Assembly (NCBI GenBank): GCA_029100545.1
Contig: JAQXPH010000032.1
Span: 1 to 44,159 of the forward strand
Origin: a bacterium
GTDB taxonomy: Bacteria; Bacillota_I; Bacilli_A; RF39; UBA660
Reading direction: 5' to 3'
DNA length: 44,159 nucleotides
Of the stretch, positions 1 to 7,634 are shown in pieces. Each line of letters starts with the position of its first letter. Position 1 is the stretch's first letter. Made by a program: the position numbers and the translations under genes. A model generated the notes under the pieces. That model was not told the DNA's origin. It was given only the letters and a program-made list of their open reading frames with translations, and ran no database searches.

Positions 1-1
1 T

Positions 2-778
2 AAAAGAATTGAAAGAGATAATAAAGACCAAAAAGATTTTGATTTAATCTTAAAAGCATACAAATTTAAAAAACGTAAAAAAGGTGCTAGACAAATAATG
101 ATGGTACTTGATAATGAATTTAATGTTCATTTTAATCTTAAGAAAATAAGAAGATTAATGAAAAAATATGGATTGAAATGTCCGATAAGACAAGCAAATC
201 CATATAGAAGAATGATGAAAGCTACACAAGAACATACTACTTGTGAAAATATTGTTAATCGTGTATTTAAAACTGGACTGCCATATAATGTGCTTTTAAC
301 GGATATAACTTATTTATTTTATGGTGATAATAAAAAATGTTATTTATCAACTATTAAAGATGCCGAAACTAATGAAATACTTGCTTATTATATAAGTGAA
401 AATATGACATTAGATATTTCATTAGAAACAATTAAGAAACTTCATAGAAAAAGAAATATAGTATTAAATGAAAATGTCATAATTCATTCAGACCAAGGTG
501 TTCATTATACAAGTCCTAAATTTCATAATTTATTAAAAAAATATAATATACAACAATCAATGTCTAGAAGAGGAAATTGTTGGGATAATGCTCCACAAGA
601 ATCTTATTTTGGGCATATGAAAGATGAACTGAATTTAGATACTTGTTTTACGTTTAGAGATGTATGCAACGAAATAAAAGATTATATTGAATATTATAAT
701 AATTATAGATATCAATGGAATCTAAAAAAAATGACTCCAGTACAATACCGAAATCATCTTTTCGAATCCCTTGCTTAA
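2..778 (+). CDS. IS3-family transposase OrfB (5' truncated by window edge)
   Basis: DDE recombinase that would catalyse cut/copy of an IS3-family (IS150-like) element. The reading frame is open from base 2 with no stop, so the true start lies upstream of the window. The first ~70 residues contain the HTH_21-like part (GARQIMM then KKIRRLMKKYGL). The integrase core follows: first Asp in TDITYLF, second Asp in IHSDQGVHYTS, and the catalytic Glu in WDNAPQESYFGHMKDEL. The C-terminus (YNNYRYQWNLKKMTPVQYR) is the usual OrfB end. The catalytic triad is intact, and the product looks full-length at its C-terminus. The OrfA half and left inverted repeat are outside the window, so activity cannot be judged. 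Confidence 0.93.
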   Translation, partial: KRIERDNKDQKDFDLILKAYKFKKRKKGARQIMMVLDNEFNVHFNLKKIRRLMKKYGLKCPIRQANPYRRMMKATQEHTTCENIVNRVFKTGLPYNVLLTDITYLFYGDNKKCYLSTIKDAETNEILAYYISENMTLDISLETIKKLHRKRNIVLNENVIIHSDQGVHYTSPKFHNLLKKYNIQQSMSRRGNCWDNAPQESYFGHMKDELNLDTCFTFRDVCNEIKDYIEYYNNYRYQWNLKKMTPVQYRNHLFESLA

Positions 779-781
779 AAT

Positions 782-816
782 CTCTCTTTTTTATTTAGTC
801 CTTGACAAGGGGTACA
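782..816 (+). repeat. Right terminal inverted repeat of the IS3 element
   Basis: On the minus strand the sequence inward from base 816 begins TGTACCCCTTGTCAAGGACT, followed by an AT-rich stretch. The TGTAC start is typical of IS150-group termini and lies 38 bases after the transposase stop. This sets the right boundary of the element at about 816. The left end is not in the window, so the repeat pair and target duplication cannot be compared. Confidence 0.7.
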
Positions 817-977
817 TTTTATAAAAATGATATCTTTTATAATTTTGAAAACAATTTTAAATTGTGAACAATTCATGTATAAAACACTATATATAAGATT
901 TAGTAAAATATTTGGTATATTTTTCTAGTATTAATTATAAAAATATAAACATTATAATAAGGAAAGAGAGATGTTTT

Positions 978-1199
978 ATGAATAATAAGTGTGTACCTAA
1001 TATAATTAGTACTAAAGATTTAGATTTTTTACAAGATATTTATAATTGGAACTATGGAGCATATAAAAATACTATTAATATGTTAAATAATATTTGCGAT
1101 GAAAAAATTAATAAGCATATTAATAAATGTTCTAAAGAATTTTATAATACAATGAATGAAATATTAGATATATTAAAGGATGGTAAAGCAAATGAATAA
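978..1199 (+). CDS. Small helical protein, probable partner of CotF-like protein
   Basis: 73-residue soluble protein (NWNYGAYKNTINMLNNIC in the middle), predicted mostly alpha-helical. The start at 978 was chosen because a purine-rich AGGAAAGAGAG lies just before it; an in-frame ATG at 912 has no such site. Its stop overlaps the start of the next gene by 8 bases, so the two are translationally coupled. The pattern of a short helical protein beside a CotF-family protein is common in spore-forming Firmicutes. Its own family is not certain, and a coat or envelope role is inferred only from the neighbour. A weak promoter (TTGGTA, 18 bases, TATAAA) is at 912-941. Confidence 0.6.
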   Translation: MNNKCVPNIISTKDLDFLQDIYNWNYGAYKNTINMLNNICDEKINKHINKCSKEFYNTMNEILDILKDGKANE

Positions 1200-1512
1200 C
1201 GTAATTAAAAATAAAAAAGAAGAAGTATCAAATGGTATTGAATTAAATGATAAAGATTATTTAAATAGTATTAATTCAACATTAAAAGAAATGGTTAAAA
1301 ATTATTCTGTAGTATTAACAGAGGCAAGTAATGAAAATTTATTTAAAGTATATAAAAAGATATTTGATAATATAATTACAATGCAAAGACAAACCTTTGA
1401 ATTAATATTTGAAAAGGGTTGGTATATTTTAGAAAAGGCAGAAAAAAATAAAATTAATAACAAATTTTCAACATTAAATCAAGAGTTTATAGATTTAAAT
1501 AATCAAGAATAA
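1192..1512 (+). CDS. CotF-like spore coat family protein
   Basis: 106-residue helical protein matching the Coat_F pattern. LNDKDYLNSINSTLKEMVKN is followed by a conserved YSVVLTEASNENL segment, then MQRQTFELIFEKGWYILEKA. In Bacillus and Clostridium such proteins are spore coat components, but the family also occurs in genomes with no proven sporulation. The start at 1192 was preferred over ATG 1180 because AAAGGATGG (1175-1183) gives sensible spacing. The 3' end overlaps the convergent DNA glycosylase gene by 26 bases. Family call from sequence pattern is fairly secure; function in this organism is unknown. Confidence 0.75.
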   Translation: MNNVIKNKKEEVSNGIELNDKDYLNSINSTLKEMVKNYSVVLTEASNENLFKVYKKIFDNIITMQRQTFELIFEKGWYILEKAEKNKINNKFSTLNQEFIDLNNQE

Positions 1513-1975
1513 TTTTATATTTTTCAGTTAAATCCTTTAAATTATAAGAAGCATTTGCACTTGATGGACTAGGAAGATAAAAAGCTTCTTTTTTTGTGAT
1601 ATTAAGTAAATATTTATTATATAAGTATAAAGCCTTTTTTCCAGTTACAAAAATGTATTTAATATTACTTTTATTTAATAAATAATTTATATCATTTATA
1701 TTAACATTTTTAATAGAATTATCACTAGAGCCCTTTATTTCACAACTTTTAATTACATCCCATAAAGCAATTTTATTATCTAACAAAAACCCCCTTTTTT
1801 CTAAATTAGAGTTAAATTTAGTAAGAAATAGATTTTCCATAATATTCCAAAAACGATTGTTTTTATTTGCATAATAAAAGTTTTTATTACGTGATATAAC
1901 GCTAGGCATACTACCTAAAATAAGTATTTTAGAATTCCTATTATAAATTGGTTTTAATGTATGATAAACTTTCAT
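1487..1975 (-). CDS. DNA-deoxyinosine (hypoxanthine)-DNA glycosylase, UDG superfamily
   Basis: 162-residue UDG-fold enzyme predicted to excise deaminated bases, mainly hypoxanthine, in base excision repair. The N-terminal motif ILGSMPSVISRNKNFYYANK followed by NRFW is diagnostic of the small hypoxanthine-DNA glycosylase family. The C-terminal motif LPSPSSANA replaces the HPSP-type loop of family 1 UDG. Length is normal for the family. It is divergent from rpsF and convergent with the CotF-like gene. No clear Shine-Dalgarno site precedes ATG 1975; a TGTTAATAT element 8-16 bases upstream could give a leaderless mRNA. Confidence 0.85.
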   Translation of the reverse strand: MKVYHTLKPIYNRNSKILILGSMPSVISRNKNFYYANKNNRFWNIMENLFLTKFNSNLEKRGFLLDNKIALWDVIKSCEIKGSSDNSIKNVNINDINYLLNKSNIKYIFVTGKKALYLYNKYLLNITKKEAFYLPSPSSANASYNLKDLTEKYKIILDYLNL

Positions 1976-2019
1976 AATTATAATATTAACATATATTTAA
2001 GAAAATTACGAATAATTTC

Positions 2020-2048
2020 TAGACAAAATTTATTAAATTTGCTATACT
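2020..2048 (+). promoter_or_regulatory. Promoter of rpsF-ssb-rpsR operon
   Basis: -35 TAGACA (2020-2025), 17-base spacer, extended -10 TGCTATACT (2040-2048). Predicted start near 2055 puts the leader hairpins at the very 5' end of the transcript. Confidence 0.8.
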
Positions 2049-2054
2049 ACTAGC

Positions 2055-2109
2055 GAGTAAAGAAATTACTCCTTGCTTTATAATTAAAGCCGAGTAGACC
2101 ATAAGGAGG
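2055..2109 (+). promoter_or_regulatory. Candidate S6:S18 autoregulatory leader of rpsF
   Basis: The leader can fold in two exclusive ways. GAGTAA (2055-2060) pairs with TTACTC (2066-2071). Alternatively CTCCTT (2069-2074) pairs with AAGGAG (2103-2108), which is the rpsF Shine-Dalgarno. Inside the second fold are a 6-bp stem GCTTTA/TAAAGC (2075-2090) and an unpaired CCG at 2090-2092. A CCG on the 3' side of a hairpin in front of rpsF is the hallmark of the S6:S18 complex binding RNA. Repression of translation by bound S6:S18 is inferred. Confidence 0.65.
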
Positions 2110-2114
2110 TGTAA

Positions 2115-2408
2115 ATGATGGATAAATACGAAATAATGTTTATTGTTAAAAATACTATTGAAGATGAAATAGTAAAAAAGACTGCTGATTCTTTAAAAGA
2201 ATTAATAACAAATGACAAAGGTAATATCATCGATTTTAAAGAAATAGGCAAAAGAAAACTTGCTTATCCAATTAAAAAAGAAGTAACAGGAACTTACTAT
2301 GTAATGACTGTTGAAGCTAATCATGATACTATTAAAGAATTTAATCGTAAAGTTTCAATTAATGAAAATGTATTAAGACATTTAATCATTAAGAAAGAAG
2401 GAAAATAA
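2115..2408 (+). CDS. rpsF: 30S ribosomal protein S6
   Basis: 97-residue S6, which binds S18 in the platform of the 30S subunit. The family pattern MDKYEIMFIVKN, then GKRKLAYPIKKE and GTYYVMTVEA, is complete and of normal length. Two ATGs are adjacent (2115 and 2118). The Shine-Dalgarno AAGGAGG ends at 2109, so either works and 2118 has the more usual 8-base spacing. First gene of rpsF-ssb-rpsR, with ssb 1 base downstream. Probably feedback-controlled through the leader just upstream. Confidence 0.97.
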   Translation: MMDKYEIMFIVKNTIEDEIVKKTADSLKELITNDKGNIIDFKEIGKRKLAYPIKKEVTGTYYVMTVEANHDTIKEFNRKVSINENVLRHLIIKKEGK

Positions 2409-2409
2409 T

Positions 2410-2877
2410 ATGAACAAAGTTATTTTATGTGGTAGATTCACTAGGGATCCAGAATCAAGAATGGGTGCAAATTCACTTGAAGTATCGAGGTTTTCTTTAG
2501 CTTGTCAATGCGATTTTCTTAGTAAAGATGGACAAAGAGAAACAGAATTTATAAATTGTGTTGCATTTGGTAGAACTGCTCAAACTATTAATAAATTTTG
2601 TCAAAAAGGAAGAATGATATTAGCTACTGGAAGAATAAGAAATAGTAGTTATGATACTCAAGATGGTACCAAAAGATATTCAACTGATGTTGTAGTTGAT
2701 AATTTTGAGTTTGTTGGTTCTTCAAAGGGAAATGAAAGTGTACAATCATCTAGTTCTAATAGTACATATAGCAATTTTAATAATAATTCAAATATGCAGA
2801 CTGCAGACTTATCTGAAGATCCATATAAAGAATTTAGTGAAGAAACTAGCATAAGTAGTGATGAATTTCCATTTTAA
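2410..2877 (+). CDS. ssb: Single-stranded DNA-binding protein
   Basis: 155-residue SSB that coats single-stranded DNA in replication, recombination and repair. The N-terminal OB fold (MNKVILCGRFTRDPESR to about residue 104) includes the typical EFINCVAFGRTAQTINKFCQKG. A Ser/Asn-rich flexible linker (about 106-135) follows, then an acidic tip ending DEFPF, which recruits partner proteins. It sits between rpsF and rpsR as in most Firmicutes, and its translation is probably coupled to rpsF. The ribosome-binding site lies within the end of rpsF. Confidence 0.97.
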   Translation: MNKVILCGRFTRDPESRMGANSLEVSRFSLACQCDFLSKDGQRETEFINCVAFGRTAQTINKFCQKGRMILATGRIRNSSYDTQDGTKRYSTDVVVDNFEFVGSSKGNESVQSSSSNSTYSNFNNNSNMQTADLSEDPYKEFSEETSISSDEFPF

Positions 2878-2892
2878 AAAGGAGGAATAAAT

Positions 2893-3108
2893 ATGGCAGA
2901 ATTTTATCATAAGAAAAAAAGAATATGCCAAATGTGTGCTGGTAAGTCAGTTGATTATAAAGATGTAATGATTATTAATAAATATATCAATGAAAAAGGT
3001 AAAATATTACCAAGAAGAATGACTGGAGCATGTGCAAAACACCAAAGACATATTGCACAGCAAATTAAATATGCACGTTTTATGGCATTAATACCATTTG
3101 TAAAATAA
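2893..3108 (+). CDS. rpsR: 30S ribosomal protein S18
   Basis: 71-residue S18, partner of S6 in the 30S platform. The pattern KKRICQMCAG, YINEKGKILPRRMTGACAKHQR and IKYARFMALIPFV is complete. The CxxC pair near the N-terminus retains the ancestral zinc-binding type cysteines; a third Cys is in GACAKH. A strong AAAAAGGAGG site precedes the start. Last gene of its operon: the final codons lie inside the terminator stem. Confidence 0.97.
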   Translation: MAEFYHKKKRICQMCAGKSVDYKDVMIINKYINEKGKILPRRMTGACAKHQRHIAQQIKYARFMALIPFVK

Positions 3109-3123
3109 CAAATGGTTTTTTTA
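3093..3123 (+). terminator. Intrinsic terminator of rpsF-ssb-rpsR
   Basis: ACCATTTG (3093-3100) pairs with CAAATGGT (3109-3116), followed by a run of T. The stem overlaps the rpsR stop codon. Confidence 0.88.
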
Positions 3124-3135
3124 TGTTATAGAATA

Positions 3136-3144
3136 TGATATAAT
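3136..3144 (+). promoter_or_regulatory. Extended -10 promoter of rplI-dnaB operon
   Basis: TGATATAAT (3136-3144) is a perfect extended -10. The -35 position falls in the T run of the terminator and is not recognisable. Start near 3151, followed by AAGGAGG before rplI. Confidence 0.65.
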
Positions 3145-3168
3145 ATAAGTTACTTAAGGAGGTAAATT

Positions 3169-3609
3169 ATGAAAGTAATCCTTTTAAAAGATGTTAAAGG
3201 TCAAGGAAAAAAAGATGATATTATCGATGTATCAAGTGGTTATGCAAATAACTTTTTAATAAAAAGTAACCTTGCTGTTGCATATAGTGAAACAAGCAAA
3301 AAAATTCTTGACAGTGAAATTAAACAGCGTGAAAATGAAGAAAATGAATTGCTAAAAAAAATAAATATTATAAAAAATGATTTAAATGATAAGATTATAG
3401 AATTTAAAGTAAAAACGGGAAAGGAAGATAGGGTTTTTGGTACTATATCTTCGAAACAAATAAGTGATAAATTAAATGATTTAGGATATAAAATTGATAA
3501 AAAGAATATAATTATTGATAATCCTATAAGTAATTTAGGTATACATAAAGTATTAATTAAATTACATAAGAAAATAGAATTTTATATAAATATTAAATTA
3601 ATTAAGTAA
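3169..3609 (+). CDS. rplI: 50S ribosomal protein L9
   Basis: 146-residue L9, a two-domain protein of the L1-stalk base. The N-terminal domain carries the signature MKVILLKDVKGQGKKDD and GYANNFLI. A long Lys/Glu-rich helix follows (about residues 45-75), then the C-terminal domain from KTGKEDRVFGTISSKQISD. Length is normal. dnaB starts 9 bases downstream, the order seen widely in Firmicutes. Confidence 0.97.
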   Translation: MKVILLKDVKGQGKKDDIIDVSSGYANNFLIKSNLAVAYSETSKKILDSEIKQRENEENELLKKINIIKNDLNDKIIEFKVKTGKEDRVFGTISSKQISDKLNDLGYKIDKKNIIIDNPISNLGIHKVLIKLHKKIEFYINIKLIK

Positions 3610-3618
3610 AGGAGAAAT

Positions 3619-4953
3619 ATGGCAAAATCATTACCTTTTAATGCTGAAGCAGAAATGTCTGTATTAGGCGTTGCATTTATATCTAAAGATCAAGTTGATA
3701 AAATATGTGAAAGTGTTAATGAAGATATGTTTTTTGATGAAAAAAATAAATGCCTTTTTAATGCCATAAAATCTCTTCATGATCAAAAGATACCTATTGA
3801 TATTACAACTATAAAAAATGAACTAGATAAAACAAAAAAATTAAACACTGTTGGATTAAATCATATTGCGGATGTTATAGATTCTGTTGTTACTAGCGCA
3901 AATTTAGATTATTACATTCAAATTATATCTGATTATTATATTCGTAGAGAATTAATTAATTCAGCAACTTCAATAATCGAAAATGCTTATAATGAAGAAG
4001 AAGTAACAAAGCTTCAAGATACTGCTGAAAAAACAATTTTGCTTGCTGTAAGAAATAGAAGTGTCTCAGAATTAATTCCAATTGCTAATGTTTTAAAAAG
4101 TGCTCATGATAAATTAGAGGATTTAGCGAAAAACAAAAAGTTAATTACTGGTTTGGAAACAGGTTTTTATGATTTTGATAAACTAACAACTGGATTTCAA
4201 GGCGGCGAAATGATTATTTTAGCAGCAAGACCTGGTATGGGTAAAACTGCATTGGCTCTTAATATGGCTACTTATGCAGGAAGAACTACAAAAAAAGCTG
4301 TGGCAATATTTAATTTAGAAATGCCTGGTGAAATGCTTGTTAATAGAATGATTTCGGCAATTGGTAGAATTGATTCATATAAATTACAAACTGGTAATAT
4401 GCATGAAAAAGACTGGCAAAGATATAATGAAGCAATGAGTCAACTTGCAGAGACAAATATATATATAGAAGCTGACGCTGGTACAACTATTTCTGAAATT
4501 AGAGCTAAGTGTCGTAGACTTGCAAGTAGTGAACAGGGTCTAGGACTTGTAATAATAGATTATTTGCAATTAATTAACAGCGGGAATAAAAAGGTTGAAT
4601 CAAGACAAGTTGAAGTATCTGATATATCAAGATCACTTAAAACTATGGCACTTGAATTAAATGTTCCAGTTATTGCTTTATCACAATTATCAAGAACAGC
4701 TGAAAAAAGAGAAAGCAATGTTCCTATGCTTGCGGATTTACGTGAATCTGGTTCTCTTGAACAAGACGCTGACATGGTTTTATTTATTAATAGAAAAGAT
4801 TATTATGATAAATCAAAGGACCAAAATGAAACGATTGTCCCCGCTGAACTTATTATTGCAAAACATCGTAAAGGAAGTTTAGGAACTATTAATTTACAAT
4901 TTGAATTAAATATTGGTTTATTTAGAAGTGAAATAAAAGAACAAGGTGAATAA
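3619..4953 (+). CDS. dnaB: Replicative DNA helicase DnaB (B. subtilis DnaC type)
   Basis: 444-residue hexameric 5'-3' helicase that unwinds the replication fork. The N-terminal DnaB domain (residues 1-105, NAEAEMSVLG) binds primase. The C-terminal RecA-like domain has Walker A ARPGMGKTALALN near residue 205, then FNLEMPGEMLVNRM, Walker B LGLVIIDYLQLI, and the C-terminal LSQLSRTAEKR and DADMVLFINR motifs. No intein is present. The preceding rplI stop is 9 bases away. The stop overlaps the start of the next gene by 1 base (TAATG), so the M23 peptidase gene is coupled to it. Confidence 0.97.
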   Translation: MAKSLPFNAEAEMSVLGVAFISKDQVDKICESVNEDMFFDEKNKCLFNAIKSLHDQKIPIDITTIKNELDKTKKLNTVGLNHIADVIDSVVTSANLDYYIQIISDYYIRRELINSATSIIENAYNEEEVTKLQDTAEKTILLAVRNRSVSELIPIANVLKSAHDKLEDLAKNKKLITGLETGFYDFDKLTTGFQGGEMIILAARPGMGKTALALNMATYAGRTTKKAVAIFNLEMPGEMLVNRMISAIGRIDSYKLQTGNMHEKDWQRYNEAMSQLAETNIYIEADAGTTISEIRAKCRRLASSEQGLGLVIIDYLQLINSGNKKVESRQVEVSDISRSLKTMALELNVPVIALSQLSRTAEKRESNVPMLADLRESGSLEQDADMVLFINRKDYYDKSKDQNETIVPAELIIAKHRKGSLGTINLQFELNIGLFRSEIKEQGE

Positions 4954-6434
4954 TGAAAGTTAAAGATATTATTATAACTATTTTTATTACAATTTTTCTT
5001 ACTACTTTATGTATATTATGTTATGCAAAACATGATGATTTTTCAAGTGCTACCGAAGTATATGAAGTATTTATTAACGGTAAAGAAGTTGGTTATATTC
5101 TTGATGATAATAAACTCTATGAACTTATTAATAATGAACAATTAGAAATAAAAGAAAAATATAACGTAGATAATGTATACCCTCCAGAGAATTTTAAAAT
5201 AATTAAAACATCATCATATGATATTGTTATTTCGACACCAGAAGAAATTTATACAAAGATGGAACAATTAGGTTCTTTTACAATTGAGGGATATACTATT
5301 AATATAAAAGGAAAAGATGAAACAACTTTAATTAATGTATTAGATAAAAATGTCTTTGATGAAGCAATTAATAATTTTGTTTTATCATTTATTTCGGAAG
5401 ATGATTATTCAAATTATATAAATGATACGCAAAAAGAAATTGAAACAACTGGTAAAATAATTGAAGATATTTATTTTGACGAACCAATTAGCGTAAAAAA
5501 GAATTTTATTAGTGTAAATGACACAGTATACACTGATGTTAATGAATTATCACAATTTTTACTTTTCGGTCAGAATAATAAAATTGAAAGATATTCTGTA
5601 GAATCTGGCGACACAATTGAATCAATTTCTGAGGATAATAAGCTTAACTATAAAGAATTTTTAATAGCAAATCCCAAATATACTTCTAAAGATAGTCTAC
5701 TTACTATTGGTGATAAAGTTAATATTACACTTATTAATCCAGTACTTACTTTATCATATAATGTTAGTGAAGTTATGGATAGTGAAATTCCATTTGAAAA
5801 AAAGATTGAATATGATTCAAGTAAAAGTGCAAGTTTTTCTGAAATTACTACGGCAGGAATAACAGGCATTACAAGAGTTACAATGAAATATGTTGTAAAA
5901 AATGGTGAAACTCAAGGCGGTGTAGAAAAAATTAATGAAATTCCAATTGTAGAAAAAGTTGACCAAGTTACAACAAAAGGAGGATATAAATATACTGGTG
6001 GTTATATTACTGGTGAATATATAGATACAGGAAGTGAGTGGGGATGGCCTACAAACTATCCATATGTATTAACAAGTTACTATGGATGGAGATGGGGTGC
6101 ATTTCATGCTGGTATTGATATTTCGGGTACAGGTTATAATTCGCCAATTTATGCCGCTTTAGATGGAACAGTTCTTTCTGCTCAGTGGGAAGGAATGTGT
6201 GGAACAGGTGGTGGTTATTGCATTTTACTTGAGCATGATAATGGTTATTATACAATTTATGCACACTTAGCTGAGGGTTCACTTAAAGTAAAAGTTGGTG
6301 ATAAAGTTTCAAGAGGTCAGATTATTGCAGGTATGGGAAGTACAGGTTATTCAACTGGAACACACTTACATTTTGGTGTTTCTTATGGTATGCCTTATCG
6401 TGGAATGATGATTGATCCACTGACATTGTGGTAA
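4953..6434 (+). CDS. Membrane-anchored M23 metallopeptidase with LysM and G5 domains
   Basis: 493-residue cell-wall hydrolase. An N-terminal hydrophobic segment (about 5-24) is a signal or anchor. A poorly conserved region (30-205) follows. A LysM-like peptidoglycan-binding domain (211-261, SVESGDTIESISEDNKLNY) is next, then a G5 domain (about 270-345) ending in QVTTKGG. The C-terminal LytM/M23 domain has zinc ligands and active-site residues H385 and D389 (FHAGIDI), H438 (YAHLAEG) and H471/H473 (THLHFGV). All are present, so it should be an active glycyl- or D,L-endopeptidase; the exact bond is not known. It sits between dnaB and walJ, where other Firmicutes carry purA/walRK genes. Confidence 0.92.
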   Translation: MKVKDIIITIFITIFLTTLCILCYAKHDDFSSATEVYEVFINGKEVGYILDDNKLYELINNEQLEIKEKYNVDNVYPPENFKIIKTSSYDIVISTPEEIYTKMEQLGSFTIEGYTINIKGKDETTLINVLDKNVFDEAINNFVLSFISEDDYSNYINDTQKEIETTGKIIEDIYFDEPISVKKNFISVNDTVYTDVNELSQFLLFGQNNKIERYSVESGDTIESISEDNKLNYKEFLIANPKYTSKDSLLTIGDKVNITLINPVLTLSYNVSEVMDSEIPFEKKIEYDSSKSASFSEITTAGITGITRVTMKYVVKNGETQGGVEKINEIPIVEKVDQVTTKGGYKYTGGYITGEYIDTGSEWGWPTNYPYVLTSYYGWRWGAFHAGIDISGTGYNSPIYAALDGTVLSAQWEGMCGTGGGYCILLEHDNGYYTIYAHLAEGSLKVKVGDKVSRGQIIAGMGSTGYSTGTHLHFGVSYGMPYRGMMIDPLTLW

Positions 6435-6435
6435 T

Positions 6436-7191
6436 ATGAAAATATGTACATTAGCAAGTTCTTCATCGGGAAATTCAACATATGTAGAAACAAAAAAATA
6501 TAAAATACTTATTGATATAGGGAAAAACAAAAAATATTTATCAGAAAAATTAGAAAAAATTGGAGTAGACTATCATGATATAGATTATGTTTTTTTAACA
6601 CACACTCATGATGATCATATAAAAAGTCTTCATACATTTTTTAAAGGAACTAAAGCAACACTTGTTATTACTAATAAAATGTTATTAGAATTAAATGATA
6701 TATCTGATATAGAGCATATTATTGTTTATGAAGAAAATCCAAATATTGAAGGACTTGATATAAAAACTTTTGAAATGAGTCACGATGTTGCGGATATAAG
6801 AGCATTTTTAATTATCGAAGATAATTCATCACTTGTTTATATTACAGATACAGGTTATGTTAATTCCAAGTATTTTAAAGAGTTAAAAGGAAAAACAGCT
6901 TATTATATAGAAAGCAATCACGATATAGAAATGCTCACTCATGGTCCATATCCAAGATGGCTTCAGGAAAGAGTTTTATCAGACGTAGGACATCTTTCTA
7001 ATAAATTTACAGGAATTTATTTATCAAAGCTAATTAATGAAAATACAAAAGATATTATTTTGCTACATTTAAGTGAAAAAAATAATAATGAGGAAATAGC
7101 ATTAAAAACAATTAAAGAATATATTGATACTAATAAAATAAATATTAATTGTGCTAATAAAAATGATATTGGAAGTGTAATTGAAATATGA
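6436..7191 (+). CDS. walJ: MBL-fold metallohydrolase WalJ/YycJ
   Basis: 251-residue metallo-beta-lactamase-fold protein of the YycJ (WalJ) group. Members are tied to the WalRK cell-wall regulon and to coordination of division with replication; the substrate is thought to be DNA. N-terminal MKICTLASSSSGNSTYVE is the family signature, followed by the metal motif THTHDDHIKSL. Asp in ITDTGYV and His in ESNHDIEML supply more ligands. The stop overlaps the rlmH start by 4 bases (ATGA). walR, walK, walH and walI are not adjacent here, unlike in Bacillus. Confidence 0.9.
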   Translation: MKICTLASSSSGNSTYVETKKYKILIDIGKNKKYLSEKLEKIGVDYHDIDYVFLTHTHDDHIKSLHTFFKGTKATLVITNKMLLELNDISDIEHIIVYEENPNIEGLDIKTFEMSHDVADIRAFLIIEDNSSLVYITDTGYVNSKYFKELKGKTAYYIESNHDIEMLTHGPYPRWLQERVLSDVGHLSNKFTGIYLSKLINENTKDIILLHLSEKNNNEEIALKTIKEYIDTNKININCANKNDIGSVIEI

Positions 7192-7625
7192 TTAAAATAA
7201 TTTGTTTAGGAAAAATAAAAGAAAAGTATTTAGAAGATTTAGTAAATGATTATTCAAAAAGAATAACTAAATATCATAAAATTGAAATTATAGAATTAAA
7301 AGATGAAAATGATTTATCAAAAGAGGCAAAAAATATTGTAAAATATATTGATAGTAAAGATTATGTTATTTCTTTAGATATAAATGGAAAATCATTTAAA
7401 AGTGAAGATTTTGCTTATTTTTTAAATCAAACATTTATTAATTATTCAAATATTGTTTTTATTATTGGATCATCATTTGGTTTAGATGAAAGTATAAAAA
7501 AGAGAAGTAATTTATTGTTATCTTTTTCTTCAATGACTTTTCCGCATGGTTTATTTCGCGGTATATTACTTGAACAAATATATCGCGCTTTTAAAATAAA
7601 TAATAACGAAAGTTATCATAAATAG
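7188..7625 (+). CDS. rlmH: 23S rRNA (pseudouridine1915-N3)-methyltransferase
   Basis: 145-residue SPOUT methyltransferase that modifies pseudouridine 1915 in helix 69 using SAM. MIKIICLGKIKEKYLEDLVNDYSKR is the family N-terminus. The knot region contains VISLDINGKSF, FIIGSSFGLDESI, and the C-terminal SMTFPHGLFRGILLEQIYRAFKI with terminal YHK. It is about 14 residues shorter than the usual 159, through small internal deletions; the knot is intact. Overlaps walJ by 4 bases, matching the usual walJ/rlmH neighbourhood. Confidence 0.95.
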   Translation: MIKIICLGKIKEKYLEDLVNDYSKRITKYHKIEIIELKDENDLSKEAKNIVKYIDSKDYVISLDINGKSFKSEDFAYFLNQTFINYSNIVFIIGSSFGLDESIKKRSNLLLSFSSMTFPHGLFRGILLEQIYRAFKINNNESYHK

Positions 7626-7634
7626 GAGTAGAAA

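Larger units (their letters stand above)
1..816 (+). mobile_element. IS3-family (IS150-like) insertion sequence, right part
   Basis: Transposase OrfB plus the right terminal repeat ending near 816. The element enters from the left edge of the window. It inserts upstream of the small CotF-like genes, and no neighbouring gene appears to be broken by its right end. Confidence 0.82.
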
